19,193 nt of DNA from an uncultured Bacilli bacterium (GCA_934096275.1 CAKOLK010000011.1:1-19193), one strand, 5' to 3'. Shown: positions 8,901 through 16,152, counted from the stretch's first letter. Numbers and translations: made by a program. Notes: generated by a model from the sequence alone, not told the origin.

Positions 8901-9190
8901 TTATCATATCGAGATTTTTTAGAACTTTTAATAGGTTCATGACCTTTAACAATAACATTTTCATCTTCATCTATGACAATATCATCAAAAGAAATATTTG
9001 AATAATTCTTTACTTGAATATAAAAATTACCATTTGAACTTTTTACATAAATATCATCAAAATTATTATTTACTAATTTTTCTGCATCTAATTCCTCTAT
9101 TTTTCTTTGCAAATCCATCATAAATAATAAGTAATAATATACTGTTCCCTGAAAATTATAACCTTTAAATGCGTTAATAGATGCTTTCAT
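5987..9190 (-). CDS. Candidate antiviral STAND NTPase with N-terminal Cap4/DUF4297-like nuclease
   Basis: A 1067-residue protein in three parts. Residues 1-120 carry GYNFQ (10-14), FDDIYV (44-49) and QVK (59-61), the pattern of the DUF4297/Cap4 branch of PD-(D/E)xK nucleases, with D46, Q59 and K61 as likely active-site residues. Residues about 180-470 form a STAND/NACHT-like ATPase: Walker A GQPGVGKS (207-214), Walker B LIIDGLDH (283-290), sensor LLVFTRP (314-320), and the winged-helix signature HDSLNSYL (456-463). Residues about 500-1067 are helical, rich in Y, N, I and K, with no motif I recognise; in STAND proteins this part senses the trigger. ATG start with GGAGG seven bases upstream. 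It stands alone between terminators, between two restriction systems. Known Avs proteins join similar nuclease and STAND modules but are usually longer. An abortive-infection sensor that degrades DNA is inference. No signal peptide or membrane segment; cytoplasmic. Confidence 0.75.
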   Translation of the reverse strand: MKASINAFKGYNFQGTVYYYLLFMMDLQRKIEELDAEKLVNNNFDDIYVKSSNGNFYIQVKNYSNISFDDIVIDEDENVIVKGHEPIKSSKKSRYDKYVIFVKDLIIPNDKINSSLFEIDCYNKDNVFVVGYNEIDINEKIRKLYSDEKRYNDILLFADKKINSGSFKIKPNDLPKIYLFNQKLQEETANIRNMVLNDNDNIIYIIGQPGVGKSHLVNELEKNNQIKNFVLERLWVSDIDIDKIERLKFDNFIADISKQLFNTPQIKTVDDIIAELKARNCTLIIDGLDHVENYNKEELVKYMSFIDKFTDNKLLVFTRPLVADIKYKKVFIDNWTEIETNDYLDYMNISDYEDRMEIYRISKGYPIIVSFLAKHYLLNNEKLPKIEEIDSLNSFYDSLIKEGVIGLSIFLINNTYFKESELEFLLSKMGFEIVKEIIKRCPYLFSKKQDRLCLIHDSLNSYLRTKNPDYLKINEPIIEKISNELLNGNIGYLARLSAFSINQEIKVEVVKKYCNFDYLFEQLALTVDYEIFGDIINCFGNVISNNFNQFNLNEIYDYILLSESLKRNHHDGMYLLIVERLKYYLINDEINFDKIFSNGLLFHSLISFKERDYSPLANYYSSRFDDTDREVSEFSEALKESHEYFKIFDEKIEPEEYLKRKIKNVDISDLDSLIYLISYLYIHKKNYKKYEDVAIAIIDEKNESKAEQLFIGICREYNIRDFMAVGGIKKIKDYLFSLGVDNGDNYYKVNTLKQHIINYSNYGSFDSNKYICNYIRLANREKRKIDIESLGIYYYMYYQHKDYSLYKLPLALLIFYRRKYLNMSECINYIQESIEMSYKGIRSIMTDFYNLLNEEEFIEAKEYWNNRIYIEDLDVEKINSIDEKIVIEYFYKNIIQYHYPTKSIRSEEIENLLKSKYSNNILDAFAFHGFTIDEIPASDFDLTLLTSKTKDIKPFDERNYLIEDDEENILSHGISCVDLAKYTDGWYNTLPHVELFKLYDINEIKDKVKDIMNNAIFSFKIFSSYATRDILIGNYLLFMDLYSIADINWNVLYNSFIKFLELSLVKK

Positions 9191-9211
9191 AATGATACCT
9201 CCATATATGTT

Positions 9212-9220
9212 ATTATATCA
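9212..9220 (-). promoter_or_regulatory. Predicted extended -10 promoter of the STAND gene
   Basis: The minus strand reads TGATATAAT (9220-9212), a perfect extended -10 element, about 22 bases before the start codon. No convincing -35 box lies at the right distance, as is usual for extended -10 promoters. The same nine bases recur before the dpnM-type gene. Confidence 0.45.
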
Positions 9221-9260
9221 TGAATATTTGTGGTTTTACTCCGATTAATGTTTAATTCAA

Positions 9261-9293
9261 AATAAAAGCTAGAGTATTAATATAGCTTTTATT
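9261..9293 (-). terminator. Terminator of the DpnII operon
   Basis: A perfect 11-bp inverted repeat AATAAAAGCTA (9261-9271) and TAGCTTTTATT (9283-9293) with an 11-nt loop. On the minus strand the stem runs into TTTTATTTTG. It overlaps the stop codon of the DpnII-like endonuclease (9292-9294) and precedes the STAND promoter. Confidence 0.6.
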
Positions 9294-10146
9294 ATAATGT
9301 TTCAATTATTCCATGTTCTAAATCATCTATGTTGTAAATTGTGTCCATTTCATTAAATGTTTCTTCAAGATTCTTTCTAGCACTTAACCATCCTAATCCA
9401 TCAGTAAACCATATGAATGTTACACCATTTACATTTTTAGATTCACTTGCTAACATTTTATAACTTCTAGCAGTTTCATTTAATTTAGAACCACTACCTG
9501 AATAGAAGTTAGTTTCGATAACATAAACTTGCTTATCTGTCTTAATTATAAAATCAAATCTTTTAGTTGAGACATTGTTTCCTGACATGGCTGATAAATC
9601 CAAATTCCATTTCTTTTCTATATCTGCTAGATACATTTCTTTAAAATAATTAACATCTTTTTTGTATCCTGCTTTCTTAATATAATCTTCAACAAGATTC
9701 TCCATTAGATGTCCACCACGATTCTTTCTACCATTAGAATCTAATCCAACTTCAATTCCTAATATATAGTCATATAGGTTATTTATTATATGATTTTGTA
9801 GCAAATCAAAAAGACCACTCTTTCTCATAAAATCTATGTATTCAGGAACAGAATAAACCATCTTTCTGAAGTCAAATAAATACTCATTCATTTCATCTTT
9901 GATAAATATTTCTCTTGAACGAACTGCTAACAATAATGGTACACATTCTAAAGTTTCAGGATACTTGATTAGTATTGTTTGGAATTCATTCTCAATATTT
10001 TTACTGCCTATTAGTGAATTTAAAATATTAAGTTCTACTTTTAGCTTATCAACATTTCTATAAATCTTTTCAAAATCAACATAGTAAGTATAATCTGATA
10101 TGCTTGATTTAAATTTACTTAACCATTCATTAAAATCCCTTTTCAT
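9292..10146 (-). CDS. dpnB: DpnII/MboI-family type II restriction endonuclease (GATC)
   Basis: A 284-residue enzyme of the DpnII family, which cuts unmethylated GATC in double-stranded DNA. The family's central block KNRGGHLMENLVEDYI (141-156) and the catalytic strand pair RFDFII (196-201) plus VIETNFYSGSGSK (209-221), with D198 and E211 as likely metal ligands, are clear. Length matches the family (about 285-290). It is the last gene of the three-gene unit; its ATG overlaps the stop of the preceding methylase by four bases (ATGA, 10143-10146), so protective methylases are made before the nuclease. The order M-M-R is that of the pneumococcal DpnII locus. No disruption is visible, so restriction of unmethylated GATC in incoming DNA is expected. 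Confidence 0.92.
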   Translation of the reverse strand: MKRDFNEWLSKFKSSISDYTYYVDFEKIYRNVDKLKVELNILNSLIGSKNIENEFQTILIKYPETLECVPLLLAVRSREIFIKDEMNEYLFDFRKMVYSVPEYIDFMRKSGLFDLLQNHIINNLYDYILGIEVGLDSNGRKNRGGHLMENLVEDYIKKAGYKKDVNYFKEMYLADIEKKWNLDLSAMSGNNVSTKRFDFIIKTDKQVYVIETNFYSGSGSKLNETARSYKMLASESKNVNGVTFIWFTDGLGWLSARKNLEETFNEMDTIYNIDDLEHGIIETL

Positions 10147-10910
10147 TTAGAATCACATTCCTTTCTTCTTATAGTTAAATCTAAATATTCTTTCTCTTTA
10201 TCAATTCCTATATATTTCCTTTTTAGTCTGCTTGCTACGATTCCTGTTGTTCCACTTCCATTAAATGGATCTAAAATTAAATCTCCTTCTTTTGTAGATG
10301 CTAATATTATTTTTTCTAATATGGCAATAGGTTTTTGAGTAGGATGTTTGCCACATTTCTTTTCACTCGGTTTAGTTAACGATGTTTCCCATACATCTTT
10401 CATTTGCTTACCTTCATTTAATTCTTTCATCATATAATAATTAAATTTATGTTTAGCTTTTTTCAGATCTTTTTTAGCCCATAAAATTGTTTCTGTTGAA
10501 TGAACAAATGCACGACAACTTATATTTGGTGGTGGATTTAATTTTTTCCAAGTTATATTATTTATTATTTTAAATCCTTCTTCTTCAAGTGCCATGCCTA
10601 TTGAATAAATATTATGCATTGTTCCACTTATCCATATTGTTCCATCATCTTTTAAAACTCGTTTACAGGCTCTTATCCATTTCTTATTAAAGTTATGTTT
10701 CTCTTTGATACCTATCTTCTCATCCCATTCGCCTTTTTTTACTGATACCATTTTACCAGCACTACAAGTTATTCCATCTCCTGATAGAAAGTATGGTGGA
10801 TCTGCAAATATCATATCAATACTTTCTGAATCAATTTTTTTTAATAATAAAAGTGCATCACCATGTAGTAGTTTAAAATTTTCTTCTTCGTAGTAATAAT
10901 CTTTACTCAT
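10143..10910 (-). CDS. dpnA: DpnA-like adenine-N6 DNA methyltransferase (second methylase of DpnII system)
   Basis: A 255-residue beta-class methyltransferase: the catalytic DPPY (37-40) comes before the SAM-binding DPFNGSGTTG (214-223), with KHPTQKP (188-194) between. In the pneumococcal system the equivalent DpnA methylates GATC also on single-stranded DNA and protects plasmids entering by transformation; the close resemblance (for example HNIYSIGMALEEEGFKI and GKQMKDVW) suggests the same role. A GTG lies at 10919, but AGGAGG overlaps it and sits eight bases before the ATG at 10910, which I therefore chose (MSKDYYYEE). The gene follows the Dam-like methylase after 30 bases and overlaps the endonuclease gene by four. 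Confidence 0.92.
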   Translation of the reverse strand: MSKDYYYEEENFKLLHGDALLLLKKIDSESIDMIFADPPYFLSGDGITCSAGKMVSVKKGEWDEKIGIKEKHNFNKKWIRACKRVLKDDGTIWISGTMHNIYSIGMALEEEGFKIINNITWKKLNPPPNISCRAFVHSTETILWAKKDLKKAKHKFNYYMMKELNEGKQMKDVWETSLTKPSEKKCGKHPTQKPIAILEKIILASTKEGDLILDPFNGSGTTGIVASRLKRKYIGIDKEKEYLDLTIRRKECDSK

Positions 10911-10940
10911 TAAATGCACCTCCTATATATTGTATTTTTA

Positions 10941-11792
10941 TTAATCTAATCCTTCTTTATTTTCATAGTTTGTTATAATTACTTCTTCTACTTTTCCCCT
11001 TTTCTTTCCATTTGCATTTATATTTCTTTTTGCTTCAATTACATGAATGTTAAAATCCTTATATAATTCTTTGACTAATGTTGTATTGTGATTTGAAAGC
11101 ATCACGTAGCAACCTCTGTCAGAAAGTTCTTTATAAACTTTTGCGAGTCTTTTTTGCTCTTCTTTTCCAAACCCTCCTTCTGTGTAGCTATTAAATGTTA
11201 CTGTATCTGAATCATATGGAGGATCAAAGTATATAAAGTCACCTTTCTTAGCGTCTTTCACAGCTTCTTCAAAGTCTACACTTAGTATTTTCACATCATT
11301 CATTGTTAAATAATTACTAACTGTTATTAGATTACTTCCTTCATAAGTATTTACTTTTGTTTTCTTACCGAATGGAACGTTAAACTCATTTTTACTGTTT
11401 ACTCTATATAAACCATTAAAGCAAGCTTTATTTAAGTAAATTGTTCTTCCTGCTCTTGTATAGTCTGATAATCTATTAAATGATGATTTATTTTTGTCTT
11501 TATTTCTTATTTCATAAAAAAATTCTTCACTATGATTTGCTTCATAATTATTTAATACATTGCACATCTTCTTAAACTTGTTTTCATCGCATAAAACATT
11601 GTATACATTCATTAACTCTTTATTGAAGTCATTTATTACAGCTTTTTTTGGTGATAATTCAAATAATAAAGCTCCACCGCCAACGAATGGTTCGTAATAA
11701 GTATCAAAGTCCTCAGGTACATATTTTAATAATTTATCAATTATTTGTCTTTTTCCACCAGCCCACTTTACAAATGGTTTTCCCTTTATCAT
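10941..11792 (-). CDS. dpnM: DpnM/Dam-family adenine-N6 DNA methyltransferase (GATC)
   Basis: A 283-residue alpha-class methylase that modifies adenine in double-stranded GATC. SAM-binding motifs WAGGK (10-14) and EPFVGGGA (34-41) precede the target-recognition part containing RTIYLNKACFNGLYR (116-130) and the catalytic DPPY (190-193). Length and motif order match DpnM and Dam. It is the first gene of the DpnII operon, with GGAGGT about eight bases before the ATG and its own extended -10 promoter. Besides protecting against the DpnII-like nuclease it would give the host chromosome Dam-type methylation. Confidence 0.95.
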   Translation of the reverse strand: MIKGKPFVKWAGGKRQIIDKLLKYVPEDFDTYYEPFVGGGALLFELSPKKAVINDFNKELMNVYNVLCDENKFKKMCNVLNNYEANHSEEFFYEIRNKDKNKSSFNRLSDYTRAGRTIYLNKACFNGLYRVNSKNEFNVPFGKKTKVNTYEGSNLITVSNYLTMNDVKILSVDFEEAVKDAKKGDFIYFDPPYDSDTVTFNSYTEGGFGKEEQKRLAKVYKELSDRGCYVMLSNHNTTLVKELYKDFNIHVIEAKRNINANGKKRGKVEEVIITNYENKEGLD

Positions 11793-11823
11793 TGTTATCT
11801 ACCTCCAAGTTAAATATATATTC

Positions 11824-11832
11824 ATTATATCA
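11824..11832 (-). promoter_or_regulatory. Predicted extended -10 promoter of the DpnII operon
   Basis: The minus strand reads TGATATAAT (11832-11824), about 32 bases before the methylase start codon, with no good -35 box. It matches the element before the STAND gene. Confidence 0.45.
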
Positions 11833-11859
11833 TTAAACGGTTATTTTTCCTACAAGTTT

Positions 11860-11883
11860 AGACTATTTTGGTTAATTTAGTCT
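11860..11883. repeat. Short inverted repeat upstream of the dpnM promoter
   Basis: AGACTA (11860-11865) and TAGTCT (11878-11883) are perfect 6-bp arms around 12 bases, lying just upstream of the -35 region of the dpnM promoter. It could be a regulator site or chance. A second pair, TTATCAT/ATGATAA (11946-11952 and 11964-11970), lies further upstream. Confidence 0.25.
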
Positions 11884-11983
11884 TATTCCTGACAAATGAA
11901 GAAATGTGTAATAAAATGCTATATACTATAATGTGACCTTATACCTTATCATTTCTCTTACGTATGATAACTTCCAATAATAC

Positions 11984-12008
11984 AAAAAAGAACAAAAATA
12001 ATGTTCTT
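11984..12008 (-). terminator. Terminator of the secreted-protein gene
   Basis: On the minus strand a 6-bp stem AAGAAC/GTTCTT (12008-12003 with 11993-11988), loop of nine, continues into a T-run (11987-11984). It lies about 70 bases after the stop codon at 12077. Confidence 0.45.
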
Positions 12009-12076
12009 AATTTTCAATTAAAATCTATTAACTATATTGGTTTGCAGTTATTTGCAGTTGTTTTATTTTTTTATTT

Positions 12077-12763
12077 TTATCTTAACTTCATTACTTTCTT
12101 TTTATTTTTATTAACCACTAATAAGGTTCCTATAATGGCTCCTGCTATTGCACCAATCATAGTATAATTATAAGTCTTATTTTTATTATTAGTTTCTTCT
12201 TTTAAGTCTTTATTTATTTTATATGTTATTTTACTTATTATATTTTGAAATTCTTCTTGTTCTTCTTTAGTAAAATCATTTTGTTTTTGAAACTGAATGT
12301 TATAACCTTTTTTATTTACTACTGTGTAGTATTGAATTATATTTAATCCTTGATCATTATACTTTATATATGCATATTTATAATTATCTTTGTATATATC
12401 ATATTCACTTGCATTTATTTTCTTTTGTAATTCTTTTGCTACTTCTTTTACAAAGTTATCATCATAGTTACTTAAATTATTTATATCAGCTTCTTTTATT
12501 CTTACAAATGATTCTATCATATCTTCTGTTTTAGATTCTTTTTTTAATGCATCTAAGTAAACACTATTTTTATTCATAAAATCATTTAAGTAGTCATATG
12601 TAATGTTTAGTTCTTCTAGTTGTTTATTGTCTTTTAAGTTAGTTCTTGTAAATGTATACCAATTATCATTCATATCTACTTTCATATATTCATCTACTTG
12701 GTATGTTTGAGCAGTTACAGTAAGTGGAAATAGTAATAGTAAAATTAATAAATATTTTTTCAT
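12077..12763 (-). CDS. Secreted, C-terminally membrane-anchored protein of unknown function
   Basis: A 228-residue protein. Residues 1-18 form a typical signal peptide (MKKYLLILLLLFPLTVTA) with likely cleavage after TVTA. Residues 20-195 are a soluble, K/N/E-rich extracellular domain, with the segment MNDNWYTFTR near its start and a mixed strand pattern (YKYAYIKYNDQGLNIIQYYTVV) toward its end. A glycine-containing membrane segment (about 199-219, IGAIAGAIIGTLLVV) and a basic tail (NKNKKKVMKLR) close the protein, giving an outside-facing domain held by a single C-terminal anchor. No LPxTG motif, catalytic motif or cysteine pair. I do not recognise the family. Start ATG follows AGAGGTG. It has its own promoter and terminator, so it looks monocistronic, between the defence island and the ABC operon. 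Confidence 0.75.
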   Translation of the reverse strand: MKKYLLILLLLFPLTVTAQTYQVDEYMKVDMNDNWYTFTRTNLKDNKQLEELNITYDYLNDFMNKNSVYLDALKKESKTEDMIESFVRIKEADINNLSNYDDNFVKEVAKELQKKINASEYDIYKDNYKYAYIKYNDQGLNIIQYYTVVNKKGYNIQFQKQNDFTKEEQEEFQNIISKITYKINKDLKEETNNKNKTYNYTMIGAIAGAIIGTLLVVNKNKKKVMKLR

Positions 12764-12786
12764 AAAGCACCTCTTTTTCTTGCTTT

Positions 12787-12815
12787 ATATTACCATTTTT
12801 TTGTGTTTTTTACAA
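12787..12815 (-). promoter_or_regulatory. Predicted promoter of the secreted-protein gene
   Basis: On the minus strand TTGTAA (12815-12810) and TAATAT (12792-12787) lie 17 bases apart, with a TGG just before the -10, making an extended -10 match. It is about 24 bases upstream of the start codon. Confidence 0.35.
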
Positions 12816-12860
12816 GTTTATACAATGAGGTGTGCTTGTAGTTATATTTTGTTCATTAAT

Positions 12861-12905
12861 AAAAAAATACCTAATAGTAATCATTTTGTTACTTTGGTAT
12901 TTTTT
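12861..12905 (-). terminator. Terminator of the ABC-transporter operon
   Basis: An outer inverted repeat AAAAATACC (12863-12871) and GGTATTTTT (12896-12904) encloses an inner one, AGTAA/TTACT. On the minus strand the stem ends in seven T residues. It begins five bases after the stop codon of the last operon gene at 12910. The plus-strand side also has a T-run, so it may work both ways. Confidence 0.6.
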
Positions 12906-12909
12906 ATTT

Positions 12910-14049
12910 TTATATTTTTTGTTTATTTTTTGATACTATGTTGGTTAGTGTTATAAAGATAATTGCAAATATAAGCATAACAATCATATTAATTATTATT
13001 TCGTTTGTATTATTTAGAGTAATGGTTTCTAGACTTTTTAATATATCATTACTTTTTATGTACCATCTAGCAGGTAGTATTTGTGCTATTTGTAATACTT
13101 TATCTGGCATATATTTTGCTGGTATAAAGGCGCCACATAGGAATGCTTGTGATAATGAAATGACGTTTACTAGTGCTGTTATAGCGTTTTTATTATATAT
13201 TAAGTTACTTATTAACAGTGCTAGAGTTAGGGTTGTAAAGGTAAATATTGTTGTGTTTAGTATATATAATATTCCTTTTATATTTAGTAGTGGCTCTTTT
13301 AAGAGAATTAGTCCTAGTATTATATAGAATGTGCATACTATACTTGCGAATAGTGTACTTGCTATTAATATTAATTTATTGTTTTTCTTGTAGTTAGTAC
13401 TACTGATGATTATTCTTTTGTTTACTTCTTTTTGATGAAAGCTTGAAAGTACTAGGCAGATTATAAATATTACAACTGCTGTTATACTATAGCTTGCAAA
13501 ATTGAAGTATGTTGCTGTTTTTTCTATATTTGATATGTTTTGTTTCGATGTTAAGTTAATGTTTACTTGTGTTTCTAATACTTCGTTAATATTATTTATA
13601 ATCTCATTTTCATTTGTACTTTGTTTTAGCATTATGTTTTGTGCTTTTAAGTATCTAGTTAGTATTAATTCTGATAGTGATGCATCGTAGTTGTTGTTTG
13701 TTTTTATATTTATTTCTTTGTTTTTATTATTTAGAAGATCATTTGTATAGTTTTCTGGGATATATATTATATAGCTTATATCTCTATAGAATAAAGCGTC
13801 TTCTAAATCTTTTTCTTTGATGTTTCTAATTTTTGTATTTTTATCTAAGTAGTTTATTAGATTATTTGTTAATGATTTGTTTTCATCTTTGTTTACTATT
13901 GCAATGTCTGGTAGTTCACTTTCAAATGTTTTTGTGATGTCGTTGTTTTTTATGTTTATTCCTCCGAAGGCTATTAGTATTACAGTGTATAGAATTATCG
14001 TTCCTTTGTATTTTTTTACTATTTTCCAAAATGTATTAAATGTTGTCAT
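12910..14049 (-). CDS. ABC-2 type transporter permease
   Basis: A 379-residue membrane protein. One N-terminal membrane segment (about 16-33), a large extracytoplasmic domain (about 35-180, starting with the common PDIAIVNKDE strand), then about five membrane segments (roughly 183-207, 225-250, 256-285, 290-312, 350-372). This is the ABC2_membrane_3 layout used by exporters of drugs and other hydrophobic compounds. It overlaps the previous permease gene by 14 bases and has GGAGG seven bases before its ATG. It ends the operon and is followed by a terminator. Together with the preceding permease it probably forms a heterodimeric membrane channel driven by the DrrA-like ATPase two genes upstream. 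The substrate cannot be read from sequence. Confidence 0.85.
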   Translation of the reverse strand: MTTFNTFWKIVKKYKGTIILYTVILIAFGGINIKNNDITKTFESELPDIAIVNKDENKSLTNNLINYLDKNTKIRNIKEKDLEDALFYRDISYIIYIPENYTNDLLNNKNKEINIKTNNNYDASLSELILTRYLKAQNIMLKQSTNENEIINNINEVLETQVNINLTSKQNISNIEKTATYFNFASYSITAVVIFIICLVLSSFHQKEVNKRIIISSTNYKKNNKLILIASTLFASIVCTFYIILGLILLKEPLLNIKGILYILNTTIFTFTTLTLALLISNLIYNKNAITALVNVISLSQAFLCGAFIPAKYMPDKVLQIAQILPARWYIKSNDILKSLETITLNNTNEIIINMIVMLIFAIIFITLTNIVSKNKQKI

Positions 14050-15208
14050 ATTTTTGCCTCCTTAATCCTTTTATAGAGATTAGGATCATTATAAATGAAA
14101 ATATTAAAAGACTTAGTATATCTTTGTAGAACCTATCAAATGTATTGTAGTAATATAGTGAGTATAGGGCATCTGTTATCATATTGGCAGGATTTATCAT
14201 ATTTAGTAATGGGATGTTTTTGTCTATTATGTATTTCATGGTTATTCCCATCATTCCTGATAGGAAGCAAAATAGCATAGTTATGGCAATTATTATACCT
14301 GTTTTAGCATTTTCATTTGTTTTAAATAGGGTTGATGTTGCTACTCCGAGGGATAATCCTGAAAGTGCTCCACATAGGGAGGTTATTATTACATATAAAA
14401 GATTTTTTCCATAGTCTACTTTTAGGATAAAGATTGTGAATAGAAATAAGAGTAATAGTCCGATTATTTGGACAATATATGCTGATAGAAGGCTACTTAT
14501 AAGTTGTTTTGTTTTATTTATTGGTGATGCTGATATTCTTTTGCCTGTGCTATTCATATTAGGTAGTTGATAGTTTATGATAAACATTGATATTAATGCA
14601 CCGTATAGGCAAGCCATTGCTATTAGAGTATAGTACTCTATCATGGTGTAGCTTAAGTTTTTATTTGATATGTTATTTATTTTTATATCATTTTTATTTA
14701 TTAGACTTAGGGCATTTTGATATATTTGTTCATAGTTTATTTTTTTATTTGTTGCTACTTTTTCACTTATTTCTTTTTCAACTTTTTTATTAATTATTTT
14801 TGAGTTGGTTTGTATTTGTTCTAGAACTTGTTTTAGAATGGTCTCCTCCACACCAGAGTTTTTTACTGTTATATTTACTTGGTTTTCTTTAAAGGTTAAG
14901 TATCCTATTATTTTATTGTTTTTTAGTAAATCTTTTGATGTTTTTTCATCTGTTAGCTTGATATTAAATAGTTTGTTTTTACCTTTTGTTAGTTCATTTA
15001 GTGATTCTTTTACTATCTTATTATTGTTATAATCGTTTGAGTTTATTATAGCTATATCTATTACTTGTAATTGTTCTTTTTTTTCTATGTTTTGAAATGC
15101 TAGGTTAAAGAATAGTCCTAAAATTATTGGAAAAGCAAAGGTCCAGAATATTAAGGCTTTATTTCTTAAAAGTATTTTTAATGAGTATTTAAGGTTTTGA
15201 TAGAACAT
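14036..15208 (-). CDS. ABC-2 type transporter permease
   Basis: A 390-residue membrane protein built like the next gene's product: an N-terminal membrane segment (about 18-37, FWTFAFPIILGLFF), an extracytoplasmic region (about 45-185) and five or so C-terminal membrane segments including IVQIIGLLLLFLFTIFIL and the ALSGLSLGVATSTLF and FLSGMMGITM stretches typical of ABC-2 permeases. Its ATG overlaps the stop codon of the ATPase gene by one base (TAATG, 15206-15210), implying coupled synthesis with its ATPase. The two permeases resemble each other in layout but not closely in sequence, so an old duplication is likely. Confidence 0.87.
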   Translation of the reverse strand: MFYQNLKYSLKILLRNKALIFWTFAFPIILGLFFNLAFQNIEKKEQLQVIDIAIINSNDYNNNKIVKESLNELTKGKNKLFNIKLTDEKTSKDLLKNNKIIGYLTFKENQVNITVKNSGVEETILKQVLEQIQTNSKIINKKVEKEISEKVATNKKINYEQIYQNALSLINKNDIKINNISNKNLSYTMIEYYTLIAMACLYGALISMFIINYQLPNMNSTGKRISASPINKTKQLISSLLSAYIVQIIGLLLLFLFTIFILKVDYGKNLLYVIITSLCGALSGLSLGVATSTLFKTNENAKTGIIIAITMLFCFLSGMMGITMKYIIDKNIPLLNMINPANMITDALYSLYYYNTFDRFYKDILSLLIFSFIMILISIKGLRRQKYDNI

Positions 15209-16143
15209 TAGTCTCTTAGATCCTTTCCTGTTAGTTCTAGGAATACATCGTTTAGGGTTGGTCTTTCAGAGAATATTTTATTATATTTTATTTTATTATT
15301 ATTTAAATACTCAATTATGTCTTTTAGATTGTTTTGTCCTTTTTTGTATGTAATTATTACTGTTGATTCTTCTTGTTTTATATTTAAAACGTTTTTGAAT
15401 GATTCAATTTGTTTTAGTTCTTCTTTTGTTAGTTTTGTTTCGATTGTTATTTTTTCTTCGATGTTTGTTTTCTTTTTTAGAGCGTTTTTAGTTCCTTCGG
15501 CAATTATTTTTCCCTTGTCTAGAATAACTATTCTATCGCATAGTATTTCAGCTTCTTCCATGTAGTGAGTTGTATAGATTATTGTTGCTCCTTGTTTATT
15601 TAGTTTTTTTATTCCTTCGAGGATGTTATTTCTACTTTGAGGATCTACGGCGACGGTTGGTTCGTCTAGGATGATTATTTTAGGTTTATGAGCGATTCCA
15701 CATGCTATGTTTAGTCTTCTTAAAAGGCCTCCGGATAGTTGTTTTGGATAGTACTTTTTATAGTCTTTTAGTCCTACTAGATTGATTGCTTCTTCTACTA
15801 ATTTTTTTCTTGTTTTTTTGTCTTTTATATATAGTGAAGAGAAGTAATCAATGTTTTCATAGACTGTTAGTTCTTCGAATACTGCGATTTCTTGGAATAT
15901 TACTCCGATTTGTTTTTTGATATCGTATGAATCTGGTTTCATTTCTTTTCCTAGTATTTTGATGCTTCCTTGTTGGTAGTTTAATAGTGATAGAATGCAG
16001 TTTATGGTAGTGGTTTTTCCACTTCCGTTTGGTCCAAGTAGTCCAAGTATTTCTTTATCGTGGACTTCTAGTGAAAGGTTGTCTACTGCTTTTTTATTTT
16101 TATATTTTTTAGTTAGATTTTTTATTTCAATTATATTTTCCAT
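15208..16143 (-). CDS. ABC transporter ATP-binding protein, DrrA/multidrug type
   Basis: A 311-residue ATPase that would power the two following permeases. Walker A GPNGSGKT (37-44), Q-loop near FQE (83-85), signature LSGGLLRR (136-143), Walker B IIILDEP (156-162) and switch histidine H193 are all present, so it should be active. The extra C-terminal region ends in RPTLNDVFLELTGKDLRD, the tail typical of DrrA/CcmA-type drug-export ATPases. The start ATG has AGGAG just upstream, overlapping the stop codon of the preceding permease; the gap is nine bases. In the signature, LSGGL replaces the usual LSGGQ, a tolerated change in this group. Confidence 0.92.
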   Translation of the reverse strand: MENIIEIKNLTKKYKNKKAVDNLSLEVHDKEILGLLGPNGSGKTTTINCILSLLNYQQGSIKILGKEMKPDSYDIKKQIGVIFQEIAVFEELTVYENIDYFSSLYIKDKKTRKKLVEEAINLVGLKDYKKYYPKQLSGGLLRRLNIACGIAHKPKIIILDEPTVAVDPQSRNNILEGIKKLNKQGATIIYTTHYMEEAEILCDRIVILDKGKIIAEGTKNALKKKTNIEEKITIETKLTKEELKQIESFKNVLNIKQEESTVIITYKKGQNNLKDIIEYLNNNKIKYNKIFSERPTLNDVFLELTGKDLRD

Positions 16144-16152
16144 GGTTTCTCC

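Noticed and set aside
12041..12060. Tandem TTTGCAGTTA/TTTGCAGTTG direct repeat
   Set aside because: Only two 10-bp units, not linked to a promoter or recombinase; too little to call an attachment site or iteron.
11964..12167. Plus-strand frame of 67 codons with a hydrophobic stretch containing LQLFAV
   Set aside because: It overlaps the 3' end of the secreted-protein gene and its terminator and has no ribosome binding site; hydrophobicity follows from the T-rich sequence.
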